Below are positions 1-8,339 of a DNA stretch of 64,000 nucleotides, one piece after another. A program made the position numbers and the translations under genes. Below the pieces are notes generated by a model. That model saw only the letters and a list, made by a program, of their open reading frames with translations, ran no database searches and had not been told where the DNA came from. Every line of letters starts with the position of its first letter. Position 1 is the first letter of the stretch. Origin of the DNA: Aggregatilinea lenta (GTDB lineage Bacteria > Chloroflexota > Anaerolineae > Aggregatilineales > Aggregatilineaceae); assembly GCF_003569045.1 (NCBI RefSeq), contig NZ_BFCB01000002.1, positions 558,001 through 622,000 of the forward strand, given 5' to 3'.

Positions 1-402
1 CAGAAACAGTTCACGCAGCCCGTCAGCTACTCGCAGGGGTCCGTACGAAACCAGATTGTTCATCTCATGAGCGCCGATGATTACTGGTTCAGCGGACTGC
101 GGGGCGTCAGCAGGCCGGAGCCGCTCAATCCCGCTGACTTTGACGATCGGAACACTCTGCGCGCGGAGTGGGACACCATCGAGCAAAGGATGCGCGATTA
201 CCTCGCCACCGTGCGGGACGATATGTTGTTCGGAAGACCGTTCATGGATGGCGAAGACGGCGATCTTCCGTTGTGGATGGCGCTTCTCCACGTGGTGAAT
301 CACGGTACGGATCATCGCGCGCAGATTCTCAGGTTACTGAACGACTTGGGACTCAACACCGGGCCTCAAGATTACATCTTCTACATCTATGACGACCTGT
401 AG
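1..402 (+). CDS. DinB-family protein (5' truncated by window edge)
   Basis: The reading frame is open from base 1, so the N-terminus lies outside the window; 133 codons remain before TAG. The C-terminal half of a DinB/DUF664 four-helix bundle is recognisable. A histidine at bases 61-63 is followed by a DDYWF segment, and the HVVNH..DHRAQI motif supplies histidines at 289-291, 301-303 and 313-315. In this superfamily three histidines bind a divalent metal. Members include DNA-damage-induced proteins and thiol-dependent transferases, so the exact activity cannot be named. The ATG at 67 is internal, because the preceding in-frame codons already carry the first motif histidine. Confidence 0.8.
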   Translation, partial: QKQFTQPVSYSQGSVRNQIVHLMSADDYWFSGLRGVSRPEPLNPADFDDRNTLRAEWDTIEQRMRDYLATVRDDMLFGRPFMDGEDGDLPLWMALLHVVNHGTDHRAQILRLLNDLGLNTGPQDYIFYIYDDL

Positions 403-480
403 CAGTGGCCTTGATAACAAGCGCGCCAGGACGGTTCTCCCATCCCGGCGCGGGGCCATCGAGCCAATTTTAATGCGCGT

Positions 481-909
481 CTAGACCAGCTTGGCGTCCA
501 GCGTGATCTCTTGCACAGCCGCCAGTGCCTGCGACACCGGGCACGCGGACTTCGTGGCATTCGCTGTGTCCTGGAACGTCAGGTTGTCGATGCCGGGCAC
601 GCTCGCCTCGGTCACCAGCTCGATCTTGGTGATCTTAAAGCCGCTCTCGACCTTGGTGAGATGCACTTTGGCCGTGGTCGAGATGCGCTCCGGCGGGAAC
701 CCCGCGCGGGCGAGTGCCCCAGCCAACGCCATCGAATAGCACCCCGCATGCGCCGCACCGATCAGTTCTTCCGGGTTGGTGCCGGGCGTTTCTTCAAAAC
801 GCGTGCCAAAGCTGTAGCTGCCTTCAAACGCGCCGCTGCCGAGGGCCATCGAGCCTTTGCCGCCGGTCAGGTCGCCTTGCCAGACTGCACTTGCGTTACG
901 TACGGGCAT
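481..909 (-). CDS. OsmC-family peroxiredoxin
   Basis: 142 aa, the usual length for OsmC/Ohr proteins, which reduce organic hydroperoxides in the cytoplasm. The two redox cysteines are present: C57 in HAGCYSMAL and C123 in SACPVSQAL. The spacing and the FEETPGTNPEELIGAAHAGC context match OsmC better than Ohr. The ATG is preceded by AAGGAG eight bases upstream. The gene stands alone, convergent with the DinB gene. Family assignment is strong; the physiological substrate is inferred. Confidence 0.92.
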   Translation of the reverse strand: MPVRNASAVWQGDLTGGKGSMALGSGAFEGSYSFGTRFEETPGTNPEELIGAAHAGCYSMALAGALARAGFPPERISTTAKVHLTKVESGFKITKIELVTEASVPGIDNLTFQDTANATKSACPVSQALAAVQEITLDAKLV

Positions 910-1427
910 ATTGTTGTCTCCTTGCTGCGTTTACGCCGGACACGCCCATCTCGCGTACGCCGCGACACGGGCGCTCATTACGGATTTTAGCAGCAAGCCC
1001 GCCCATCGGCCCGGCTGTGCCCAGGCAAAACAAAACGCCGGGGGTGAAGGTTAACCCGGCGTCTTGTCGAAAAACACACAACCTGTCACGATTTGGAACA
1101 ATTACCGTTCCCCACTCCGATGCGGCGCTTGCACAGCGTCCGGCCAGAATGGATAAGTCCCACAACACCACTGTCTCCGCTAGAGACCATTCCCCCACAT
1201 ACCAAAACAGCGCAGTGTGTTTTTCATCCCCCCTACGGTCACGCTCTCTTCCCACAGGCCAAGCCTGTCCCCCGTCGCGTGACTTGCATTGCAAGATGCT
1301 GGTTAAGCATCTGACATCATTCTAGAGGACCACGATCTACAGCCCGATCAAAAACTTATAAACAAAGTATAAAAAGCGGACTAACGCTTTTCTGCATTGC
1401 CCCGTCGTTCCCTCGTGCCGCGCGATC
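910..1427. other. 518-bp intergenic region without a supported gene
   Basis: Lies between osmC and the L,D-transpeptidase gene. It contains the terminator at 1027-1062 and otherwise AT-richer sequence with no convincing start plus ribosome site. Open frames here overlap each other on both strands and resemble no protein I know. Promoter elements for osmC probably lie at its left end, but I see no clear -10/-35 pair. Confidence 0.6.
1027..1062 (-). terminator. Rho-independent terminator downstream of the L,D-transpeptidase gene
   Basis: An 8-bp perfect stem (1035-1042 with 1055-1062) has a 12-nt loop. On the minus strand it is followed by a T-rich tract (TTTTGTTTTG). It lies about 370 bases after the stop of the L,D-transpeptidase gene and before osmC. 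Confidence 0.6.
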
Positions 1428-2597
1428 TCAGCTTAATTTTTCATCATAAACGTAAACGACCGTGTTCATGTTGACCCAGTTGTCCCACAACCATTTCGCG
1501 TCGCTAACGGTCAGGTTCACGCACCCGTGCGACCAGTAGTAGCCGAAGTTGTCGTGCCAGTAGACGCCATGCAGCGCCTCACGCCAGTTGAAGTACATGT
1601 GATAGGGCACCTGATCCAGCGCATAAAAATTGTCGCTGCCCGCCGCGCCCTCCATCGGCCCGACCTCCCAGAACAGCTCGACCTTCCACGTACCCGTATC
1701 GGTGCGCCAGCGTTCTTCGTCCATATCGCCGGTGGACACCAGCGCCGCCATGTACGGGTAATCGCCGGAATAGGCCACGAGGTTTTGCTCGTAGGTGCTC
1801 ACGCCGACCCATTTCCCAGCGAACACGGTCGGCGGCGTGGGATGCACGATGCTCAAGTTCTTCTGGTTGGTCCACTGGTCGGGGCCGACGAGGTGCCAAT
1901 CCCACTCGCCCACCTTCACTGTCGCGTAAATGTTCATGAGATCGTAGCGGTATAGGGTGCCGGAACGGCTGCAATTGCGCGACCCGCCGGGCGTCAGGGA
2001 CGTACAGTGATCGTAGATCGCCCAGGCAAAGGGCATCGGGATGCTGTTGATGATCACGCCGGTCAGCGTGGAGGGCTGCGCGTAGATGGCGTGTTCCAGC
2101 GAGGCCCAGCGCCCGGGCCGGATCTCCGCCCAATCGCCGCGCGTCTGGATCACGTTGACGTAGGCACTGCGCCCCGCCGTGAGCACTTCGATTTCGTCGC
2201 CGTCCGGCGCGTCGTACAGCGGGACCTCGTCCAGGTCAAAGTAGATGAAATCCTCGTCCGCGATCACGCCGAGGTCGAACGGGATCTGCGTCACGTCAGG
2301 ATAGGGCTGGGCCGCCATCGCCGCGTCACATTCGGGCGTGCTCAGCACGTCGATCGTGATCCCGGCGCAGGCGGGCAGGCTGCCTGAGTAGCGCGGGGCG
2401 GCGTCGGGAATTGGCACCTGAAACGCCGTGATGCCCGGCCCCGCAAACGACCCCGCCGCAGGCAGCACGCTTCCGGTCGCGCCAACGCCAGGCGCATCGA
2501 CCGCCGCCTTCGCATCGCGGACGAGCGTCGAAGCAAAAAAGCTCACCACAAACAGCGTCACAATAAGCCCTGGCACAACCAACCGGTACAGTCGCAT
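1428..2597 (-). CDS. L,D-transpeptidase (YkuD domain) with N-terminal membrane anchor
   Basis: 389 aa from the ATG at 2597. A hydrophobic helix (about residues 5-25) exports the protein. An SH3-like region follows (about 115-172), then a C-terminal YkuD catalytic domain (about 260-385) with the signature YYWSHGCVNL, catalytic C359 and H357. Such enzymes cross-link peptidoglycan stem peptides or attach proteins to them outside the membrane. An upstream in-frame ATG at 2624 would add nine residues, but it sits at the expected transcription start of the -10 box at 2629-2634, so the internal ATG is preferred. Its partner genes for wall synthesis are in the 21.5-30.7 kb cluster. Confidence 0.88.
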   Translation of the reverse strand: MRLYRLVVPGLIVTLFVVSFFASTLVRDAKAAVDAPGVGATGSVLPAAGSFAGPGITAFQVPIPDAAPRYSGSLPACAGITIDVLSTPECDAAMAAQPYPDVTQIPFDLGVIADEDFIYFDLDEVPLYDAPDGDEIEVLTAGRSAYVNVIQTRGDWAEIRPGRWASLEHAIYAQPSTLTGVIINSIPMPFAWAIYDHCTSLTPGGSRNCSRSGTLYRYDLMNIYATVKVGEWDWHLVGPDQWTNQKNLSIVHPTPPTVFAGKWVGVSTYEQNLVAYSGDYPYMAALVSTGDMDEERWRTDTGTWKVELFWEVGPMEGAAGSDNFYALDQVPYHMYFNWREALHGVYWHDNFGYYWSHGCVNLTVSDAKWLWDNWVNMNTVVYVYDEKLS

Positions 2598-2628
2598 CGT
2601 CCGCTCTCGTTCCTCACCAATCATTTTT

Positions 2629-2634
2629 ACTATA
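2629..2634 (-). promoter_or_regulatory. Putative -10 box (TATAGT) of the L,D-transpeptidase gene
   Basis: Reads TATAGT on the minus strand, about 32 bases upstream of the chosen start codon. No good -35 hexamer is visible. Confidence 0.35.
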
Positions 2635-2797
2635 GCGCAGTTCGCCGCGCGTAAGCCACGTCGTCAGCCAATCGTACCGTGATCGGTCCCTGCGCGCACA
2701 CGATATAGGCCATTTTTCCCGCGTCGTCGTGTTTCGCTTGCGGGCGGGGGTTGTTAAAATGAGGGAAAGCGGCTGGCGATACGGAAAGCGAGCGAGC

Positions 2798-4915
2798 ATG
2801 CACGTCCTACCCACAGCCAATGCGTCCCTCCGGGTCGAACACCCGACGCCCGATGTTAGCTACGATTTTGGCAACCCGCGCCTCTACGCCGCCGTGGACG
2901 GGTGTGCGAACATCACGCGCTTCCAACTGCCGGAGGGCATCCCGATCCTGGCCGGGTGGCATGCCGAAGCGCAGCTCGACGGAGTCGACATCACCTGGAC
3001 GCGCGCGGAAGCCATTGGCCGCTCGTGGACGCTGCAGGGCACCGCTCCGGATGCGCAGATCACCGTGCGCACCGTCTGCGACGGCAGCACGCCCGCGCTC
3101 TATCAGGTATGGACGGTGACCAACCCCGGCAGCACGCGCCGCGTCTTCACGCTGAGCCTGCAAACCACCTTCGACCTGCGCGCGCCGCTGGTGCACGTGG
3201 GACCCTCCGCCTCCGCTGCGCGCACGTACCGCTTCCTGCGCGAGCATCCGGTTGCCCGCGCGCTGATGGGCACGCGCCGGTGGAACCTGATGAACTGGGT
3301 GGGCGAATATCAAAAACGCATCCGCTCCGGCTCGACGAAGGCGCTCGATATCACCGCCGTGAACGATGGCTTCGTGGCGCGCGGCGACCTGACCGCCACC
3401 CTGCGCGCAGGCGCGGTCCCGGCGCAGTGGCAGTCCGGCGCGTCGGAGATCAGCGCGCAGTATCGCGGCCTCGTTCCGGCCAACGGAACCTACACACTGC
3501 CGTTCGTCGTCGCGGCGGGCGAGAGCGGTAACTCCACGCGCTATCGCGAAGCCTTCGAGGACGCGGACGAGTACGCGGCGTGGCTGGCGGGCTGCTTCGA
3601 GCACGACGACCTGCTGCTGCGCAGTATGTACGCTGCCTGCGTGAATGTCGCCGTCTCTGCCTACAAGGAGCTGCCGAGCGGCTTCGCCGGGCTGTGGGCG
3701 GGACCCGGCTACAACTACCCCCCGCGCACCTACTTCCGCGACAGCTACTGGACCGCCCTGCCGCTGCTGCCCTACCGGCCCGACTGGATCCGCAATAGTC
3801 TGCTCACCCTGGCGACCGGCGTGCACGCGGATGGGCGCTGTCCGAGCGGCGTGATCGACCTGACGATTCTACCCTTCAGCGACCAGGACCAGGACGGGGC
3901 CGCCGACTGGCTGCCCGATCACCAGGATTCCCCGGCGTACTTCGTGCTGCTGCTGCACGATTACCTGGCCTGGACCGGCGACCGGGGCATCCTCGACGAG
4001 CACGTCGCGGACGGGCGCACGCTGTGGACCTGCGCGCACGACTGCCTGAACCGCCTGATCGCCACCCCCGCCAAGGAGCGCGCGCCCAACGACTGGGCCG
4101 ACAACGTACTGCGCAGCGAGTGGGTGACCTATGACCTGGCGCTGCTGCACGGGGCGCTGCTGGCCGCCGCCGGGATCGCGCGCAGCATCGACGATCCCGA
4201 CACCGCCGCGACCTACGCGCACGATGCGCAGCATATTGGGGAGCTGCTGCAAATTCACCTGTGGGACGGCAAACGCGGCTACTTCGCGGACTATCGCCGC
4301 ACCGGGGACTACGGCGGCGCGCCCTTCCTCGAAGATCACCTGCCACTGGACAGCCTGCTGGCGCTGCGCTTCGGCGCGGCCAACGGCGACCAGTCCGCGC
4401 GCGTGCTGGCCGCCGTGCAGAACCGGCTCGAAACGCGGAACAACATTGAGCAGCATCACGGCGATTGGGGCGTGATGGCGTGTTGGCCACCCTACCGCCT
4501 GCGCGCCGACCTGTTCGGCAAGTCGAAGGACCCGCTATGCTACCACAACGGCGCGGTGTGGCCGTACCTGAACGCGGTCTACGCGCAGTTGCTGCTGGAA
4601 CGCGACGATCCGGGCTGGCGCTATCCGCTCAGCCGCTGGTGGGAAGTGCAGCTCGAGAAAGGCTGGCTGACCCCGGTAGAGTTTTACTCTCCGCCCTACC
4701 CGCCCGGCGCGTTTTTGCAGGGCTGGAGCGGCATGGCTGCCAGCGCGATGCTGGTCGGCGGCGCGGGCATCGCGCCCACGCTGGGCGGGATGATCGATCC
4801 ACGTGTGCCGCCCTGGGGACCGACCACGTTCCGCAACCTGCACATTCATGGCGTCGAGCGCACGATTGATGCCGTGCCGGAGAACAAAGACGGCTACGGC
4901 ACGGCGGCGTCGTGA
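2798..4915 (+). CDS. Six-hairpin glycosidase, amylo-alpha-1,6-glucosidase-like
   Basis: 705 aa from the ATG at 2798; the frame is open further upstream, but only this start follows a purine-rich site (GGAAAGCGAG) and precedes the conserved part. The N-terminal third is beta-rich, as in glycosidase sugar-binding domains. From about residue 290 onward the pattern is that of an (alpha/alpha)6 barrel. Landmarks are YFRDSYW (about 312-318), QDGAADWLPDH, a WVTYDLALLHGALLAAAG helix pair, and a YHNGAVWPYLNAVYA segment typical of glycogen-debranching and GH63/GH78-type enzymes. No signal peptide is visible, so it is probably cytoplasmic. The family is inferred from fold-level motifs; the substrate is not determined, though a phosphorylase gene at 63 kb also concerns alpha-glucans. 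Confidence 0.7.
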   Translation: MHVLPTANASLRVEHPTPDVSYDFGNPRLYAAVDGCANITRFQLPEGIPILAGWHAEAQLDGVDITWTRAEAIGRSWTLQGTAPDAQITVRTVCDGSTPALYQVWTVTNPGSTRRVFTLSLQTTFDLRAPLVHVGPSASAARTYRFLREHPVARALMGTRRWNLMNWVGEYQKRIRSGSTKALDITAVNDGFVARGDLTATLRAGAVPAQWQSGASEISAQYRGLVPANGTYTLPFVVAAGESGNSTRYREAFEDADEYAAWLAGCFEHDDLLLRSMYAACVNVAVSAYKELPSGFAGLWAGPGYNYPPRTYFRDSYWTALPLLPYRPDWIRNSLLTLATGVHADGRCPSGVIDLTILPFSDQDQDGAADWLPDHQDSPAYFVLLLHDYLAWTGDRGILDEHVADGRTLWTCAHDCLNRLIATPAKERAPNDWADNVLRSEWVTYDLALLHGALLAAAGIARSIDDPDTAATYAHDAQHIGELLQIHLWDGKRGYFADYRRTGDYGGAPFLEDHLPLDSLLALRFGAANGDQSARVLAAVQNRLETRNNIEQHHGDWGVMACWPPYRLRADLFGKSKDPLCYHNGAVWPYLNAVYAQLLLERDDPGWRYPLSRWWEVQLEKGWLTPVEFYSPPYPPGAFLQGWSGMAASAMLVGGAGIAPTLGGMIDPRVPPWGPTTFRNLHIHGVERTIDAVPENKDGYGTAAS

Positions 4916-4936
4916 GCGGCAGCGGTCAAACGCAGA

Positions 4937-5053
4937 CCTCACCCCCGGCCCCTCTCCAGTCTGGGCTGGAGAGGGGAGACAGGCAAAATCCCGCGCGCTC
5001 CGCAGGGGTGGGCTTGCCTTGCCCGGCAGAGCGTATCGCAATACGCCCCTACG
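4937..5053. repeat. Composite intergenic repeat (modules A, C and B in tandem)
   Basis: Module A (4937-4980) is an inverted repeat whose arms contain CCTCTCCAG and CTGGAGAGG, flanked by CTCACCCC. Module C (about 5003-5030) has GGGCTTGCCTTGCCCGGC. Module B (5030-5053) is half of the palindrome GCGTATCGCAATACGC followed by CCCTACG. Related copies occur at 9209-9310, 18830-18874, 22783-22887, 25347-25450, 36822-36868, 15270-15300 and 60079-60106. Confidence 0.75.
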
Positions 5054-5131
5054 TACCCTGGGCCGCGCGCTCCGCTTGTCTCCCCCTCACCCGCTGCGCT
5101 ACAATGCGGGCAGGACGGCGGCACACACAGG

Positions 5132-6004
5132 ATGGCAGCGATGGCACCTTCCCCGATGAGCGGCAAGATCTGCATGGTCACCGGCGCGACCGGCGGCCTC
5201 GGCTACCAGACGGCGCTGGCGCTGGCCCGCCAGGGCGCGCACGTGATCGTCGTGGGACGCAGCGCGGACAAAGGGCGCGCCGCCCTCGACCAGATCCGCG
5301 CGGCGACGGGCAGCGAGACGCTAACGTTCATGCAGGCCGATCTCGCCTCGCAGGCGGACATCCGCGCGCTGGCGGACGCGTTCCTCGCGGACCACGACCG
5401 GCTCGACGTACTGGTCAACAACGTCGGCGGGCGCTTCAAGGAGCACCGCACCTCGCCCGATGGGATCGAGATGACGTTCGCGCTCAACCACCTCGGCCCG
5501 TTCCTGCTGACGCATCTGCTGCTGGACACGCTCAAAGCCAGCGCGCCCGCGCGCATCGTGAACGTGGCCTCCGGCGCGCACTACGACGCCGCACCCGACT
5601 TCGACGACCTGCAAAATGCGCGCGGTTACGACCCCGGCAAAGCCTACCGTGAGTCCAAACTGGCGAACGTGTGGTTCACCTACGAGCTGGCCCGGCGGCT
5701 GGCGGGCACGGGCGTCACGGTCAACGCCGCCGATCCGGGCAACGTCTGGACCAACTTCTTCAAGGCGGCGGGCCTTAACCCGCTTAAGCTGGCGTACCTG
5801 CGGCTGCGCGCGGCCTCGCCGGAAGACGGCGCGCGCACCATCATCCACCTCGCATCCTCGCCGGAGGTCGAAGGCGTAAGCGGCGAGTATTTCTACGACT
5901 GCCAGCGGGCGCGGTCCTCGGCGTTGTCTTACGACGAAGCTGCCGCCGGGCGTCTGTGGGCGATCAGCGAGTCGCTAACCGGGCTCGAATCGCCCGCAAA
6001 GTAG
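5132..6004 (+). CDS. Short-chain dehydrogenase/reductase (retinol-dehydrogenase-like SDR)
   Basis: 290 aa. The NAD(P)-binding motif TGATGGLG is at residues 17-24 and NNVGG at 96-100. The catalytic set is complete: N119, S147, Y172 and K176 (YRESK). Size and motif order fit classical SDRs; the FALNHLGPFLLTHLLL and HYDAAPDFDDLQ segments resemble the retinol dehydrogenase/WW-oxidoreductase-like branch. Three ATG codons (5132, 5141, 5156) are possible starts; none has an outstanding ribosome site. The gene begins 79 bases after an intergenic repeat and ends just upstream of the promoter at 6028. Substrate unknown. Confidence 0.88.
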   Translation: MAAMAPSPMSGKICMVTGATGGLGYQTALALARQGAHVIVVGRSADKGRAALDQIRAATGSETLTFMQADLASQADIRALADAFLADHDRLDVLVNNVGGRFKEHRTSPDGIEMTFALNHLGPFLLTHLLLDTLKASAPARIVNVASGAHYDAAPDFDDLQNARGYDPGKAYRESKLANVWFTYELARRLAGTGVTVNAADPGNVWTNFFKAAGLNPLKLAYLRLRAASPEDGARTIIHLASSPEVEGVSGEYFYDCQRARSSALSYDEAAAGRLWAISESLTGLESPAK

Positions 6005-6027
6005 GCGCGCGACCCGGCCTGAGCGCG

Positions 6028-6033
6028 TATAAT
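6028..6033 (+). promoter_or_regulatory. Putative -10 box (TATAAT) for the aldehyde dehydrogenase transcript
   Basis: A perfect TATAAT begins 24 bases after the SDR stop. The -35 region is GC-rich and unconvincing. Transcription starting near 6040 would give a leader of about 140 nt before the TTG start at 6180. Confidence 0.5.
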
Positions 6034-6040
6034 AGAAGGA

Positions 6041-6140
6041 GGTCGTGTCGAAGCACGGCACCTTGAGGATCCGACCGTGGCGTCGCCCCGAACGCGGCAT
6101 CCACGCACGGGGAAACGCCCGCAGTGGCGGGTGCACGACC
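6041..6140 (+). promoter_or_regulatory. Candidate structured 5' leader RNA of the aldehyde dehydrogenase gene
   Basis: Bases 6041-6047 (GGTCGTG) are perfectly complementary to 6134-6140 (CACGACC), closing a domain of about 100 nt that starts right at the expected transcription start. Inside, 6118-6131 forms a clean CCCGC/GGCGGG-type hairpin, and 6069-6099 can fold as a bulged GGAT..ATCC stem. The 5' strand of the closing stem can instead pair locally with CACG at 6054-6057, so two mutually exclusive folds are possible. It matches no riboswitch class I can recall. Confidence 0.4.
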
Positions 6141-6179
6141 CGAAGAATAGTGATCTTTTATGGCTATAGGAGGTACACG

Positions 6180-7658
6180 TTGAAGGAATACGGACTCTAC
6201 ATCAACGGCAAGTGGGTCCCCTCGGAAAGCGGCCAGACCTTCGAGACCGTCAGCCCCATCGACGGTTCGGTGCTGGCGACCTTCCCTAAAGGCACTGCCG
6301 CGGATGTCCACCGCGCCATCGACGCCGCGGAAGCGGCGTTCCCCAAGTGGAAGCATACCCCTGCCCCCAAGCGCGGCGAGATCCTGCTGCGCGCCGCGCA
6401 GATCATGCGCCAGCGCAAGCAAGAACTGGGCGAACTCGTTACCAGTGAAATGGGTAAGGTCATCGCCGAAGGGAAAGGCGATGTGCAGGAAGCCATCGAC
6501 TTCCTGGAGTACATCTCCGGCGAAGGCCGCCGCATGCTGGGCGAGACGACCCCCTCAGAACTGCCCAACAAGTTCTGCATGACCGTGCGCCAGCCGATCG
6601 GTGTGGTGGGCTGCATTACGCCGTGGAACTTCCCCATGGCGATCCCGATCTGGAAGATCGGCGCGGCGCTGATCTCCGGCAACACCATCGTGTTCAAGCC
6701 GTCGAGCCTGACGCCGCTGTGCGTCGCACGGCTGATCGAGATCCTGGAAGAAGCCGGGCTGCCCGCTGGCGTGATCAACTTTGTGACGGGTGGTGGTGGC
6801 ACCGTCGGCATGGAGATCGTGAAGAATCCGCGCGTGAAGTCGATCTCGTTCACCGGCGGCGTGCCGACCGGGCGCGAGATCTATGCGGCGGCGGCGCAGC
6901 ATCTCAAGCCTGTCGAGCTGGAGCTGGGCGGTAAGAACCCGCAAATCGTCATGGAAGACGCTAACTTCGATCTGGCCGTCGAGGGCGTGTTGTTCGGCGC
7001 GTTCGGCACGGCGGGGCAGCGCTGTACGGCCACCAGCCGCTTGATCATCCACGCGCCGGTCTACGACGAGGTACTGGGGCGGCTCGTGGAACGCACACGC
7101 AGCCTCAAGCTGGGCAATCCGCTCGATCCCAAGATCGACGTCGGGCCGGTCGCGGACGAGGGCCAGAAGAATTCGATCCTCGAATATATCGAGATCGGCA
7201 AGCAGGAAGCGCACCTGCTGCTTGGCGGCGACCTGTGCACCGGCGGCGATTACGACAAGGGCCACTACATCGAGCCGACCATCTTCGAAACCGAGCACGG
7301 CACGCGCATCAGCAAGGAAGAGATCTTCGGCCCGGTCCTGAGCGTGATCAAGGCGAAAGACTTCGAAGACGCGGTCCGCATCGCCAACGACGTGGAATTT
7401 GGCCTGTCGTCCTCGATCTACACCAAGGACGTCAACCTCGCCTTCCGCGCGGTGGATATGCTGGAAACGGGCATCACGTACATCAACGCGCCAACCATCG
7501 GCGCTGAGGTGCACCTGCCCTTCGGCGGCACGAAGAACACGGGCAACGGCGGACGCGAGGCAGGCACGACCGCCATCGACGAGTTCACCGAGGTCAAGAC
7601 GGTGTTTGTGGACTACAGCAACCGCCTGCAAAAAGCGCAGATCGAGGAAGAAAAGTAG
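6180..7658 (+). CDS. NAD(P)-dependent aldehyde dehydrogenase
   Basis: 492 aa from a TTG start. TTG is chosen because a perfect AGGAGG (6168-6173) lies six bases upstream and family homology begins there ([11 protein letters not shown]); the open frame upstream is the leader RNA. ALDH hallmarks are present: PWNFP with N150, VFKPSS with K173, SFTGG, the general base E248 in ELELGGKNP, and catalytic C282 in GQRCTATSR. The GQRCTATSR and [16 protein letters not shown] segments resemble alpha-ketoglutaric semialdehyde/succinate semialdehyde dehydrogenases, but the substrate is inferred. A seven-codon ORF (ATG at 6160) ends at TGA overlapping the TTG, which could couple translation. A terminator follows at 7689. 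Confidence 0.93.
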   Translation: MKEYGLYINGKWVPSESGQTFETVSPIDGSVLATFPKGTAADVHRAIDAAEAAFPKWKHTPAPKRGEILLRAAQIMRQRKQELGELVTSEMGKVIAEGKGDVQEAIDFLEYISGEGRRMLGETTPSELPNKFCMTVRQPIGVVGCITPWNFPMAIPIWKIGAALISGNTIVFKPSSLTPLCVARLIEILEEAGLPAGVINFVTGGGGTVGMEIVKNPRVKSISFTGGVPTGREIYAAAAQHLKPVELELGGKNPQIVMEDANFDLAVEGVLFGAFGTAGQRCTATSRLIIHAPVYDEVLGRLVERTRSLKLGNPLDPKIDVGPVADEGQKNSILEYIEIGKQEAHLLLGGDLCTGGDYDKGHYIEPTIFETEHGTRISKEEIFGPVLSVIKAKDFEDAVRIANDVEFGLSSSIYTKDVNLAFRAVDMLETGITYINAPTIGAEVHLPFGGTKNTGNGGREAGTTAIDEFTEVKTVFVDYSNRLQKAQIEEEK

Positions 7659-7688
7659 ACCCGATTTGCAATAGTAATACGCTAATGA

Positions 7689-7717
7689 ACCGCCCTCACA
7701 TGAGGGCGGTTTCCGTT
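7689..7717 (+). terminator. Terminator hairpin after the aldehyde dehydrogenase gene
   Basis: A 10-bp perfect stem (7689-7698 with 7701-7710) with a 2-base loop is followed by TTCCGTT. The T tract is weak, but the position 30 bases after the stop codon fits. Confidence 0.65.
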
Positions 7718-7751
7718 CCGGCGGCACACAGTCGAGCGGCGCCGGAGAAAC

Positions 7752-7775
7752 AAAAACCCGCCCAATTGGGCGGGT
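7752..7775 (-). terminator. Terminator after tRNA-Gln
   Basis: A perfect palindrome (7756-7775) is followed on the minus strand by TTTTT (7756-7752), eleven bases past the end of the tRNA. Confidence 0.8.
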
Positions 7776-7785
7776 CTTGTTTAGG

Positions 7786-7857
7786 CTGGGGGACCTGGAC
7801 TCGAACCAGGACTGACGAATCCAGAGTCCGCTGTTCTGCCGATTAAACTATCCCCCA
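7786..7857 (-). tRNA. tRNA-Gln, anticodon CTG
   Basis: The 72-nt minus-strand gene has a 7-bp acceptor stem (TGGGGGA with TCCCCCA), the GGTTCGAGTCC T-arm, and an anticodon loop CTCTGGA giving CTG. Discriminator base is G. The next bases are CCT, so CCA is not encoded. The glutaminyl-tRNA synthetase that should charge it is at 17090-18814. Confidence 0.95.
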
Positions 7858-8016
7858 TCAACGGGTCGCATTGTAGCACGGGGGACGCGGCTTGACAAGG
7901 GTATTTTGTGGAAAATTACCCAATCTTCCGTCCTGGCACGGCGCTCAAGCCCGGTCGTGCGGACTCGCCTCGGGATGGGCCTCCGCGAGCGTCTCGCCGG
8001 ATGGCCGCGACGCATA

Positions 8017-8082
8017 CTAAAACGCCAGCAGTAGCGCCGCCAACCCAACTCCGATCACAATCGCTATCGTTACGCCGTCCAT
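8017..8082 (-). CDS. Candidate 21-residue single-helix membrane peptide
   Basis: ATG at 8082 follows a strong AAGGAG with an 8-base spacer. The 21-codon frame encodes Met-Asp-Gly-Val-Thr and then an almost uninterrupted run of Ile, Val, Gly, Leu, Ala and Phe to TAG. The whole product is one transmembrane helix. It is too short for statistics; the evidence is the good ribosome site combined with a purely hydrophobic, uncharged product. It resembles small membrane peptides in general (KdpF-like regulators, type I toxins), but I assign no function. Confidence 0.4.
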   Translation of the reverse strand: MDGVTIAIVIGVGLAALLLAF

Positions 8083-8171
8083 ATCGCTCACTCCTTTCGT
8101 GTGTCCATCTTCATCTCAGCCCATCCGCACCCGGTGAGAATGAGCCGGGTGGCACATCCTGAGAAAGCGGT

Positions 8172-8232
8172 CTTACTCTCCTTCTCCCGGAACGAGAAGG
8201 GGCCGGGGGACCAGGGCTTCCGTACACACTCT
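8172..8232. repeat. Intergenic repeat, module D
   Basis: Contains CTCCTTCTCCCGG, GGGGCCGGGGGAC, then GGGCTTCCGTACACACTCTGA. A related copy in inverse orientation lies between mreD and mreC (about 28470-28530). Confidence 0.6.
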
Positions 8233-8339
8233 GACATAAGCCCTCTGGTCCGCTCAGCATCGGGCAGGCGTAGGTTGGCTTGGCGCTACGCCTTTCCCTA
8301 TATTCTGGGGAGGGAAATCTACCGAAGGAGAGTAGTGTA

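Larger units (their letters stand above)
7861..8339. other. Intergenic region with one candidate micro-ORF and a repeat
   Basis: Upstream of the tRNA-Gln and of the secreted protein gene at 8340. It contains the micro-ORF at 8017-8082 (minus) and a repeat at 8172-8232. No other coding signal is visible. Confidence 0.6.

Noticed and set aside
6041-6140. Leader RNA as a known riboswitch (ZTP, THF, TPP, cobalamin, SAM, glycine)
   Set aside because: None of the conserved sequence boxes of those classes that I can recall is present.
6045-6179. N-terminal extension of the aldehyde dehydrogenase from a GTG at 6045
   Set aside because: The 45 extra residues do not resemble the family, the region folds as RNA, and the TTG has a perfect ribosome site.
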